Shown one piece after another: positions 37,480 to 48,402 of a stretch of DNA of 64,000 bases. The position numbers were made by a program, and so were the translations under genes. The stretch is from Phylloscopus collybita (Eukaryota > Chordata > Aves > Passeriformes > Phylloscopidae). The stretch is from the NCBI GenBank assembly GCA_027886175.1, contig JAJNNQ010000003.1, positions 10,264,001-10,328,000 of the forward strand. The letters run 5' to 3'. The notes beneath the pieces were generated by a model. It worked only from the letters and a program-made list of their open reading frames with translations, did not search any database and was not told the DNA's origin. Positions within the stretch are counted from its first letter, which is position 1; each line of letters opens with the position of its first letter.

Positions 37480-37850
37480 CAGCAGGCAGCTTCATGCAGA
37501 CACACCGCTTCTGTCTCTCCCCTCCGCCCCGCCTGCATTTGTTCCTCCTTTGCCTGATGGCACATCTCCCCCACACAATGGCATGTACAATCTAATCTCT
37601 ACTGAAAGCTCTGCAGGGCAGGAACTCACACATTCAGATCCAAATAGGCGGCTCATGCCTTTTTAATTTCACTGGATCAAAATAACAACGGCAAGGAAAT
37701 AAAGTAGCAGCCAAGGAACCAAATCAGTGCAGTGGAACAAGCCCCTTCCCTCTTTTACAAGTTACATCCACACCGCCCTAATGGTAGCAGGAAATCTAGT
37801 TACAACTGGCAAATTGTCTTCAATTAAACAGCCCAAAAGGCTCTTGGTAC
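37480..37850. promoter_or_regulatory. Candidate conserved non-coding element
   Basis: A long non-repetitive segment of intermediate GC content with scattered CpGs and homeodomain-like cores (TTTTTAATTTC near 37660 and TTCAATTAAAC near 37820). It ends directly at the perfect inverted repeat at 37855-37894. Conservation is inferred from texture and cannot be shown here. Confidence 0.28.
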
Positions 37851-37854
37851 TGTA

Positions 37855-37894
37855 GTGGACATCACCTGGTGATGTCCACCATGGTGATGTCCAC
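37855..37894. repeat. Perfect 12-bp inverted repeat with a third copy
   Basis: GTGGACATCACC (37855-37866) is followed after one base (T) by its exact reverse complement GGTGATGTCCAC (37868-37879). After CAT comes a second exact copy of GGTGATGTCCAC (37883-37894). The right arm is thus tandemly duplicated with a 15-bp period, and the left arm could pair with either copy. A one-base loop disfavours a stable RNA hairpin with the near copy, while pairing with the far copy leaves a 16-base loop. It may be a template-switch product or a dyad protein site. Confidence 0.9.
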
Positions 37895-38089
37895 TCTTAC
37901 TAAAGCCACATGAACCTGTCAATCTGTGTGAAGCATCCCAGGGCTCAGAGGTGACTGGAGAGCTCCCCTTCACCAGCTTAGGGTCTGGGAAGAGCGAGGC
38001 TGGGGTTGGTGCACTCCCACGCACATCTGCACCCTGGTCTGGCACCCTGCAGATCTCCACAGCCATCAATCCTGCTGCCATCTCTGTGA

Positions 38090-38420
38090 CAGGTCTTGCA
38101 CAAGATCAGTGCCATTACTTAAGGCTGTGGCTGTTTACAACTTCCCGCCCAGCGCACACCCGCCGTGTGTTAATCAGGATGGTTCATAGTCAGTCCTGGA
38201 GTAAACAAATGCAACTTCACCAGAAAACACGGCAGCCACACCTCTTTACTCCAGGTGTGCATTTTGGCCCACTATCTGTTTCTCCATAGCGATTAGTGAC
38301 TGGTATTTAAGACAATTTCTTAACAGGAGCTGGGATCGGTGGTTTATCTCCTCATTAAGTTGGTAACATCATTAATTAAGGCTATGTCAACGGACATGAT
38401 GCCACAGCAGATGGGTGTTA
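38090..38420. promoter_or_regulatory. Candidate conserved non-coding element (FOX, T-box, homeodomain motifs)
   Basis: A dense motif cluster in non-repetitive sequence. Seen exactly are forkhead sites in opposite orientations, TGTTTAC (38132-38138) and GTAAACA (38201-38207). There is an inverted pair of T-box half-sites, CACACCT (38237-38243) and AGGTGTG (38253-38259), nine bases apart. A homeodomain core TTAATTAA (38372-38379) completes the set. CpGs are kept near 38145-38165. Single 7-mers are expected about eight times per window on two strands, so only the clustering and paired arrangement are notable. It is listed as one of the best enhancer candidates here, unproven. Confidence 0.4.
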
Positions 38421-41400
38421 TCAGTGGCAACAGCCTTCCAGGGTTTGGGTTTACACTGTGCCTACCACGATGCACCCTTGGCATCCTGCCCAAGGTGGGG
38501 ACCTGCCCTTTCCCCACATTGCCTTTGGGAGCCCACCCCACAACAAATGCATTTTGAGGCAGGCTCCAGAAATCCCCTCAAAAGTCCCTGGTCTTGAGAT
38601 CTCATTGATCTCTGTTCCCCAGCTGACAAACTGTCTCAGAGCAGGGGAGCAAGCAGTAAACATGGAGTTTTGGCAGGACAGGGCAGAGGCACACAGGCTG
38701 TATCTGTGGCCCTACTCTCCCCAAGAGCAGCAGTTCCTGTGGTGTGTGTTTGGTCCCACCAAATGTAGCTGCTTATTCAGCTGGTTGCACTTTTAACTGG
38801 GGAAACAGGCACGTGACTGAGCAATGTGGTGGGAGATGTGGTGGACCCTGTGCTGCCCTGCTAGCAGCAGGCTGGGACACTTAGAGCAAACAGGCTGCTG
38901 AAGCTGGAAGGAATGGAGTGATCACAATGTCCCCTCTGAATTTAAACCATACATATCATGAGACCCATGAACCTATGAATTTTGAAACTTGGGAAGTGAG
39001 AGGTGCATTTAGCCTGTCTCACTCAAGTGATGGACCTCAATATAGTAAAAAAGCATGAAGACCTTTAAAAAACCTTTCTTTTTTCTCCCTTTTTACTCCA
39101 GGAGACATATAGTTAAGTCAAATACAGCCTTGAGCCAAGTCCTGCCCTGGTTCTGTGCAGAAGTCCCAATATATCCCAGAGTCTCAGAGCACTTTAAATA
39201 CACATCAACAGTAGCATGTGCTGGCCAGAAGATATTTTACAAAGCGGTCCTTCAAATGAATGTAGTTTTAGTTGTTTTCCTCGGTTGTTTGAGGTCACTG
39301 TTCCCCCGCCCTTATTAATAAAGATGTGATTAATGACTTTTGGCAAAGCTGCTGCCTGGAAGAGCCAATGCTTTAGGAAAAGCAAAACCAGTTTTCAGGT
39401 ATTTTCTGTAAGGTTCATCTCAGAAACACACAAATACATTTCAAAGCATTTACAAAACACACTGACGCCTCCTTCGCCCCGTCTCCACCCCCCTGCAGAC
39501 ACATCACCATTCATAATCTGCATGATTCTATTCCATCTACCTGGAAGAAAGCTCTCACTGTGCCTTCAGCTGGAAAGGCTCCCCTTGGCACGGCCAGGAC
39601 ATGGGTCCCAGCCAGAGCAGTTATCACAGGGCTTCCTGGAGTGCCCATGGTGCAGTAAAGGCTTTGGGATTGCTGTCCCCAGACTGAGCAGTACCCAAAA
39701 GTCCTGAGTGAGGCCCCCAAGTCCCTCCTTAAATAAATCACAGCAGCAGGGGTAAAGAAATCAAAAAAATAAAAAAGAATTGAAGTTGTTTTCTCCGAGA
39801 GGGCTGGACTCATGGTTTGAACCCTGTTTCTGCAAGTAGGGAGGCTTAGAAATACTGGTGGTTAAAACCAAGGTGGCAAAAAGTGGGATTTGCACAACCC
39901 AGGGTGCTGCAGCAGGGATTTGGGGAGAAGCACCAAAAATTCAGGGTGTTTATGAAAAGGGCAGTACCTAACGTAGCAACCTAAGCTGTGCTGCCTCTGT
40001 CAAAGATTCATTTCTCGTAGGCAGGCCCTGTTTCTCACAAGGATTTGATGTGGCTTAGCTTTCCCAGTCAGGTGGTTTAAATCTTCACATTGGTGGGGTT
40101 TAATCTGCAACATGGGGGCTTGTGCTGCTTTTGAGGGGACCACACAGGATTTCTGAAAAAGGGTAACTCCTTTCTGTGGGTGGGGGTAAGGGTAAGGACA
40201 CTGATGCAGGTGCAATAGGCATGAGGTATCAAATCTGTGCTGTGAACTAGCACCACAAGAATTAGGACCAAATCAGAGGTGTCAATATCTTGTACCAGGA
40301 GGGTGCAAGACCCCATCAGCTCCTTAGCCCTCCATGCCAACCTTTATCCTGAACTTTTAGGATGAAGCTGATCTGCTCCAGGCAAGCATGGCTTGGGCCA
40401 GGGCTTGCTCTCAGCCTTCATGGCAGCTGGAAGGAGAGCTGGAGGTGGCTCTGATGTACCTCACTCTGCTTCAAGGGGCTTTGTAAGGAGACAGTTGTGC
40501 AGCTTTGCATGGGATGGGCTGTACCTGCAGCATGCAGTGCTTTGCAGGACTGGTGCTTTTCCAGCTGCAGGAAGCTCTACTGGGGAGATCCAGTTTGGAT
40601 GAGCTGCTGACATTTTATAATCCAGTGGAAAATAAGCAGTGAGGGCTCCAAAAGGAGTTTTTCCCCAAAGCTGAAGCTAAGCCTTTAAATTAGGAGGACA
40701 GTCAGGCTAAAGGCTTATGCAGAAATTCCTATTGCTGTGACTCTCCTGCAGGCACTGAGGTGGCTTAAAGCACTGCCAGACTCCAGACAAGCAGGAGATG
40801 TGTCTGGGAGTGCTGGCCACTGGATTTCTGAAGTGCCCAGTCCAAGCAGATGGTGAACTGGCAGCACTAACAATAAGATCCCAATCCATGCACTGAAGCT
40901 TCCCCAAAATTGCTGTGGGTGGCTCTAATTATAACCTGCATCCTCCCGCCTCCCCTTTCTGTGAGTAGGAAGGAGCCAAGCTTCCTTGTTACTCTAGCTG
41001 CCTGCCCGTTACCAGGTCGAGATTGCTGGTGGGATAAGGGCCTTCCATTTGTTTGTAGCACTGATGTCCTACTTGGCAACACGTGCCTCATTCCTTCAAC
41101 CCTACAAAGGGAAGAGCCCCGAGCAAAGCAGGTTTGCAGCTGGCTTAGCAACACGGCTGCTCTGCATTCCTGTAAATTTCCAGGTTCAAGTACAATTTTT
41201 TCTCTTTGTTGCCAAGCCAAGTGGACATCTAGCTCCCCTCATACCACAGCTGAACCTTTGGAAAGGGTGATGGGATCTGAGAGGACTGTCTCTCGAAGCA
41301 GGCAGCAGCCTGTAGGGAGACAAAGTGGTTCAGCAGTGCACATGAAGGCGACCAAGACCTGCATCATTTGCCCACCTTCAGAATTCCAAAGCAAAAAGAA

Positions 41401-41999
41401 AGCTTGCCCTTGAGGTTTGAGATAAAGAGGTAAGTACAGGTATAGATCCAAGTCCCCAGGGCTTGTCGGATTTATTTGGCAGTCCAGACAGTCAATACTT
41501 TCAATCTTGGATGTGATGACTTTTCTTTTGAGCATGTGGCTTATTCTCAGATTCCCATTACTTTATTCCATGTGGGGTTGGTGTTTCTTCATTGTTTTCC
41601 CATGTGCATGATTGACATGAGCAGGAAGGAAATATGGAAACTATAGAAACTATTCTCTGTGCTGAGGGAAGGTGCCTCGTATTCTTCTGAACCTGACCCC
41701 ATTGTTTGGTGCTGCACCCACAGGCACGTTCTCTGCCTCGCTCTGGACGGACCAGGGCATCCTCACCCACATTCAGGCAATGGTCACCAAACAAGCATAA
41801 ACAGCTGACCCCATTCCCACTGGAATCTGTGGGAGTTTCACCCCTGATTTGACTGTGGGAGGAATCAGGCCCCTACTTATAACCTATAAATAGAAGGATT
41901 TGATTTGAAGCAGATGGATATCAAGTTGTTTTGAATTTTTCCCGTGATTTCATTAGTGAGGAGATTTGTGTTACAAGGAAAACTTGTTCTGAAGCTGTC
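38421..41999. other. Non-coding sequence, no gene seen
   Basis: Mixed composition. A consensus splice-donor-like GAGGTAAGT occurs at 41427-41435 without a convincing exon before it, although a 167-codon frame (40910-41413, plus strand) ends just upstream. That frame is unrecognised and overlapped on the other strand. No repeat is worth naming. Confidence 0.65.
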
Positions 42000-42310
42000 A
42001 TTATTTACCTGAAACGCATCTGTGCTTTGAAGTAGGCTCTGGAAACACAAACAGAATGAAATTGCCCATAAAGCAGAGGTGGAGTGCCTTTTTCCGAGTT
42101 TTGAGTCTGTGGGGTTCCCTCTACACTGGAATGCAAAATTAATGCCCTATATTTAAACACTCACTAGGCTTTTTTTTTCGTTTGTTTTTTTTTTTTTTCC
42201 TTCGTGACTTGAGAATGAATTCAGTCGTAAAACGAAATGCAACTGACACATTTGGCATGCAAAACAACCATTGTTTTTGCTAGGGGGTTTCACCTGCACG
42301 TGTGTATGTG
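42000..42310. promoter_or_regulatory. Candidate conserved non-coding element split by a T-rich tract
   Basis: Two non-repetitive halves flank a T-rich tract (42172-42198). The right half carries TCGTAAAA (42225-42232, the form preferred by HOX13-group proteins) and CATTGTT (42269-42275, SOX type) within 50 bases. The left half contains ATTAGTG and TTATTTACC near 41950-42010. The motif matches are exact but individually common. Confidence 0.3.
42172..42198 (+). repeat. T-rich tract
   Basis: Two T runs separated by CG and G, the longer being 14 T (42185-42198). It is a low-complexity tract. Confidence 0.8.
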
Positions 42311-43425
42311 TTTGTCTGTAAAATAGCTCATGAGCCTCCATGGAAGACTTGCATGGTGGAAACGTTGGCTTGGGCTGCCCAGAAGAAGTTAGCAACCATT
42401 TGTGGTCCTCAGTCCCTTGTGGATCATCCATGTTCTGCTCAGAAGCATTAATTCAGCTGTATCCAGTTTCTAAAGATTTAACGTCATGCAAGATCACTGC
42501 AATCCCAAACCATTAAGTGAAATAATTTAACAACCGAATTTTTTGGCTGGTAACTGGTGTGAGCTCAAACACAACGTGCAGCTTTGTGTGTGCACCTTGT
42601 TTTGCTGCACTGCTTTCTTCCCAAATGAATGGTGTGATAAAAGTAGCAGCAACAGCAGCTTGGTGGAGAGAGCCTAAAAAAAGGTATTTGTTTCCATTGC
42701 AGTGCTTAGCTCATTGTTCCTGCTCCTCGTCCTGTTGACTGGCTGCTCAGGAAGGCTGTGTTCCCACCAGCCAGCAGCTCCTGCCTGCTCCCCAGTGCTC
42801 GGCCACCACCTTCCTAAATTCACACTTTCTATCTGTAGTGTCCCCTTCTCTCTATCCTTGTTGAAAGAGGTGTTTTTTTACTTCCCTCACAAGGATGTGG
42901 TGGGTACTTAAAAAACCTTTGAAAGCTGCTTGCAATTCCTCAGATGGCATCAGTGAAACTCACACTGGTGTAAATGGCTGGAGATACAGGGATGTTGACT
43001 TGACAGACCTCATGAATGTTTCCTCCTACATCTTCAGGCCATGGGAGGGTTAACCAAAATTCCCTTTTATGCTGTGCTTGAATGAAAATGCCAGTGAGCT
43101 CTGGCATGATAATATTTAAGTCTGAATCATTTCAGTCAGGCTTGGGATGAACGAGATCTCACCCAGGCAGAGGTTTGCTTTCCACTTCATTGTTTTTCCC
43201 TGGTGTTGCTCTTTTTCCCTGAGAAGGGACACACAGGAGCAAACCCCTCAGAGCCCTGGGTGCTGCCAGCATTGCAGGCAGGGTCCTTGCCTCCCTCTTC
43301 TGCCTCCTGCAGCTGGGGAACATGAGCTGGTATTGAAGGGCAAGAGATACCAGTCCCCATGCTCACCTTCTGTGCTGTGGCTCCCTGAGAGCAAGCATTG
43401 AATTACACAGCCCACTTTTGGTTGG

Positions 43426-43500
43426 CTTTTTTGTTGTTGTTGTTGGTTTTTTGTTGAGGTGTGGTTTTTTTTTGTTTGTTTTTTTTTTGTTTTTTTTAAT
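43426..43500 (+). repeat. T/G-rich low-complexity tract
   Basis: About 75 bases of T runs broken by G, including a TTG-repeat section (near 43430-43446). It produces glutamine- and lysine-rich frames on the minus strand that should not be read as protein. Confidence 0.85.
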
Positions 43501-45610
43501 TTGTCCACCAGCTCTGGAACTGAAACCATCAATTCATTTCACTGACAATCTCACTCTCAACTCCAGTCATCAACAGCTACCTCAGCTAGCACTGGGGTTC
43601 TACCCACTGCATCAGCTGTACCAGCTCCTATGGGAAAAGAAGATTCATGTGTTGTGATATGAGAGAGTGTTTTTTTATTAAGAAAGCAGTGTGAAGAGCT
43701 TCCCTAGACATTCACTACACATCTTTATGTCCTTCTTGGAGATACATTAATTAACCTTGCTGTGATCTGCTGAGGTGGAGCAGGGGAGGGGTGACAGTGG
43801 GAAACATGGGGAATGTCCAGCCAAACATCCTGAACAGCTCCTGTAGTTTCCAACAGAGTAAGTTTGAGATCCATTTCCCAGATCACGGGGCCATGTTATT
43901 GCCATTGCCATCACCCCATGTCACACTGACTGTGTTGAGAGGATTGAGCAAGAATGGGGATTACAGCACGATGGCAGTGGGAAGGAGTTCTGCTATGTGT
44001 TGGTCTTGCTGTGCCATGTCAAATAGGGACAGGGCTGCCCTGAGCTCCAGAAACCCAAATTTTCAGTATCTGTTCTCATATCTTTCAGCGCTGAACCAAA
44101 ATCCACTGAGATCAATGGAGTTTTCAGACTGGTGACCATGAGTTTTACATTCAGCTTCCTCAGATGAAAGTGCAAGGGACAGGCAGGAAATTACCCACTA
44201 GGAAATCTGTTTCAATCATCCCCTTTTATGACAGATGCTTTGGAAATGATTATGTGCTGTGTAAAGAAATATGGCCTTCTGAATTTATTCAGGCTAATTC
44301 TGAGTGAACCCAAAGCTGTTTTATACTGTTCAGGCTGTGTAAAGAGTCTTAATGCACACAGAAATTAATTTACAACCCATTTAAATCACCTCTGCTCTGC
44401 CAGAACCTTAAAAAGCAGAGAAGCCTGCATTCTCGTACTTTTATGTTGGTCAAGAGTGTGTTTTTCTTTAACAAGTGCAGTTAGGGTGATGGAGTGGGCA
44501 TTAGAGTGATAGGCAGGCAGAGTAATTCCCTAAGGTGGGTGTGGTGCTGGCTTTGTTCAAGTCTAATTTATCCCACTTGTCATGAAGGAATAAGTCCCAC
44601 ACGTATAAACAGCTCTACAGAATTACAATTCCAAGCACAGCAAGGAAGTTTTCCGCTTTCCCACGTGCTGCACAGGATTACAACAAACCCTGAGGTCCAA
44701 ATCCACAAGGATCTCCTTGCTCCATACTGTGGGATGAGTTCAAAAGAAAGCAGTGGGACAGATGATTGATCTTTTGACAAAAATCTCATTTGTGATGGCC
44801 TTAACAAATTTCCCTTACCTTCTGTTTGCTGGAATTCCATGTTATTTGCCACACACCTTGGAAGGTCTCCAACTGACATCAGTGGGCTTAAGCCTACCTT
44901 AAGCTGCCTGAGAGGGTCTTTGTACAAAGAGTTTTCTCATCCCCACCACCAACTCAACACTGGGCTAAGGCAACTTCCAGCAAGGACAATAAAACCAGGT
45001 TTTATGAGCCAGGACTGAGTAAGCACAAAGCAAATGGGGATCACAGTTTATTTTGTTCTAATGGAAGGAGAGCTCTGTTTCATCTTCCCACAGCCCTCAT
45101 AGTTACATCCCCTAGCTGGCTGTTTTGGGACACCCCCCCAAATCCATCTGAATCTCAGGAAGGGCAGTTAAAATGCCACTTTTGATCCTCACTGCAGCAT
45201 CTCCAGGCTTAGGACGGCACTGACCCCATTGCTGCCAAAAGGCCTCTGTGTTATTGGCACACAGGCTGGTCACCAAAATCAACCTCCCTGTGTATCCTTA
45301 GACTGAACATGCATTAATGGCTGGCTTCAGCCAGAAGACATCTGGCACACTGTTAAAGTTGGGTGCCTGCCCCAGTTCCCAGTCAAGGCAGAGATATTCA
45401 CCATGTGAACCATGCTGCTACTCAGTCAAAACAACTCAAAATAAAAGTGCCGTCGACTAACAGTGAAAGGAATTTTTTTGGTATAGTTTACTTGGCAAAT
45501 AATCCTGCACTTCAGATACATTTCAGGAAATCATGACCTATTTTTGGATGACTTATCATGTCCACGTGTGGCAAAATTCCTCTAATAAATCAGTTGTGGT
45601 GAATGATTTA

Positions 45611-45645
45611 ATTGTTGTTATTGTTATTATTATTATTGTTATTAC
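45611..45645 (+). repeat. (TTA/TTG)n trinucleotide patch
   Basis: About eleven trinucleotide units of ATT/GTT type in register. The poly-leucine frame across it is an artefact of the repeat. Confidence 0.85.
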
Positions 45646-47403
45646 CTGCTCTCTCCACCTTAAATGTTCTGAGACAGGATGAAAGTACTGAAACTTCTAA
45701 TGCCTCCCTGCTGAGTCGCTATTGTAGGAGTGAAAAAGAGCAGAATGGATCAGCTTTTAGTAAAACCCATGGTTTATGTAAAGCATCTGATTCAAAACCT
45801 ATTTTCTATGTAGCCTTTTCTTGTGGACTGAAATAGTAGGCTGCATTCAAGCTAGACTTTGAGCTCAGTGAAAAGGAAACGCTGATGAAAATCACGACTC
45901 AAACACCCTTGCATCATGTAATTCTGTTTGTTTTATTGGTGAGATACAGCCTAGGCTATGTTCCATGGCTGCAGAAGGAAATTCAGCGTAGGGCAGCAGG
46001 CCAGGCTCAGGTTTAGGCAGCAGCTGGACAGCAGTCAAACCTAAGGGGTGGAATTTGGACCAGACCAAAGTCCATGGGGACTTCACCATCAGCTTCCACA
46101 GACCCAGACTTCCCCTTAATGACCACTCCAAGGGACACTTCAGCTCTGCAGAAAAGAATGTTTTTGTTCTTAAAACAGGCATCTCTTGTAGAGTTCAAGT
46201 TCTCCCAAGGGACAGCCCCTCTTCCATCTTGGCATCTAGCCCAAATGACAGAAAGCAGGCATACAGCAGGTGCTAAGCAAAAGCCCCACTTTTCTGCATG
46301 TGGATGGTGGGGCTCCCCTCTGTTCAAACACCCAGGCAGAATTGATGACATCTTTCCTGGCTGCCTCAAGGGTTTGCGTGTCATTTGCGTGACTTTTGGG
46401 TCTTGATATGTCTGCAGCAATTGCAGCTTCTGAAAAACATTTCAAACATTTCTGCCTGGGAGGCTTTTGGCTAACAGGTCATCATCACTTGGGAGAAAGG
46501 AAGCTAGGAGGCAAACCCTACGTGCAGTGAGTGTGCACACGTACCTGTGCCCACAGAGATCTCTGCAGGAATTGCTGTCCCCCTCCCATCTCTATGACCT
46601 CTAAGTAGCTTTCCATTTTCAACATATGAAAAACAATATTTATAGCTATTGGGGAAGTGGTGACATAAACCCATCCTAAAATGCCTTGCAGCAGAAAAGA
46701 AACAAAGCTCTTTGTTGTGAGTGTTGGGCAAACCCCATGACTTGGTTCCTCACGTGAGCAGTGCCATGGTACCCGAGGTGCTCAGTTCGAGGGAAGGCTG
46801 TCGCTGTGCCCTGCTGTGGAGCAGTGATGATGAGGTGTTGCCTCTTAGGAGAAAGGACCCTGGCACTGAGCAGTTCCAGAAAAAGGATACCTCTCTAAGG
46901 AAGCTGCAGCCAACAGTTGAGAAGCTACACAAAGGTCATAAAAGATGCTCAGCCCACGATGCCTGATGAAATATGGATCAGTGTAATTGTTTCTTAGGCT
47001 GCTGAAGTATATCAAAAAGGAACAGAGAGACTTGAAGTATTGTATTACCACTGCACCCTTCAGTGGCTACAGCTAACATCTTATTTTTATTTCCATGCTG
47101 ACAGCACCAGGCAAGTTGATTTATTTTCTGTGCTGTATTAAATATCAGAGGAGATATGCGTCTCCTAGAATCTGAGGCATGGGATACAGCAATGAGCTAA
47201 ATGCATGTTAACCAAAGCCTCCTCCGGATTCACTTTGACGTACCTGAGTGTTTCCTAAGTGAAGCTCTTCAGAGCATCTGTGAGCAGATCCACCAAGGGT
47301 CTTTGCATGTGGCAACTGTGATTTGCTGTTGTGGCTCAAATAATCCACAATTGCACTGATTGTTTCCTTTCTTGAACGCCTTTGTCGTGCACTTAACAAA
47401 TAT

Positions 47404-47437
47404 TGCTCCCAATCAAAAAATGCTCCCAATCAAAAAA
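47404..47437 (+). repeat. 17-bp tandem duplication
   Basis: The unit TGCTCCCAATCAAAAAA occurs twice in direct, exact succession (47404-47420 and 47421-47437). The lack of differences suggests a recent slippage or end-joining duplication. It may differ between individuals. Confidence 0.9.
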
Positions 47438-48378
47438 TGTTTTATTATTATTTGCCTTCTGGCTCTGAAGCTCTGTGGAGGACATGTTTTCAAGCTTTCT
47501 CTTCAACCACAAGATTTAGAACTTACTTTTCTTCCCCCCGTTTTTTAAAGAAAGCTGAGATTCTTATGTAACCTACCTATCTTCAGCATCTGGGACTTAA
47601 AACACAGGACCAAATATGGCTTGAAATGGAAACAATGAATGATCAGCTTTTCTCACATGAGTAGTCCCTTTGAAGGCTAAGTGTCTATACTCAGGAGCAG
47701 AGTTACATGTATATTATGAGAGCTTGCAGAACCAGAACAGGAACAAAATACAAAACCTAATTTACCCTGAAAATACAAACCTTGTATAAAGTTTTCATTA
47801 CGTAGTTGGAGGAAATACCCTTCCTTCATACATACTTCTAATCTTTTTCCTTTCCTTTGTAAAAATACCTCCTTTGATACAGAAGTCATGTAAGCCTTAC
47901 AGTTAAGTCTTTCATTAAATGTTTCAGCAAATATTAAGTAAGCTTAAGGCAATAACAGAAGTTTATGACTTTTTAAAAGAGCTTGTTTCTTTCCCTCCCA
48001 CATTATGTTGGTTTTGTTTTTTTTAAAAAAAGTCACAAAACCTACATCTTGATCTGCTCCAGTCTGAAGGCTTCTATTTATAGTTTTTGGTTATGAATGT
48101 TTTTTCCTATGAAAAGGTCAGACCTCGCACATATACAATGGTGGAAAGCCCTGCTTATTAAAAAGCAGGCAGAAGGATTTGTTAAAAAGAAGTAATTTCA
48201 TAATGCAGCTGCTGTGAAAGGAGGCTGCTTTAGCAGAAACATACTCATGCTGCTTTATGAGAAAAACAGGTGAAGGAATTCTGTTTTGTGGTGGAGGAGT
48301 TTTTCCTTTCCAAGCCCCCATCCTCATTCACATGGCATGTTTTTCACCTCTATTTACACAATTTGTCCTATACCGACA

Positions 48379-48402
48379 CGTACACACACACACATACACA
48401 CA
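48379..48402 (+). repeat. Imperfect (CA)n patch
   Basis: A CA dinucleotide run interrupted by CATACA. Short and imperfect. Confidence 0.8.

Noticed and set aside
45612..45836. Frame beginning with a leucine run resembling a signal peptide
   Set aside because: The leucines come from the TTA/TTG patch. The rest is unrecognised.
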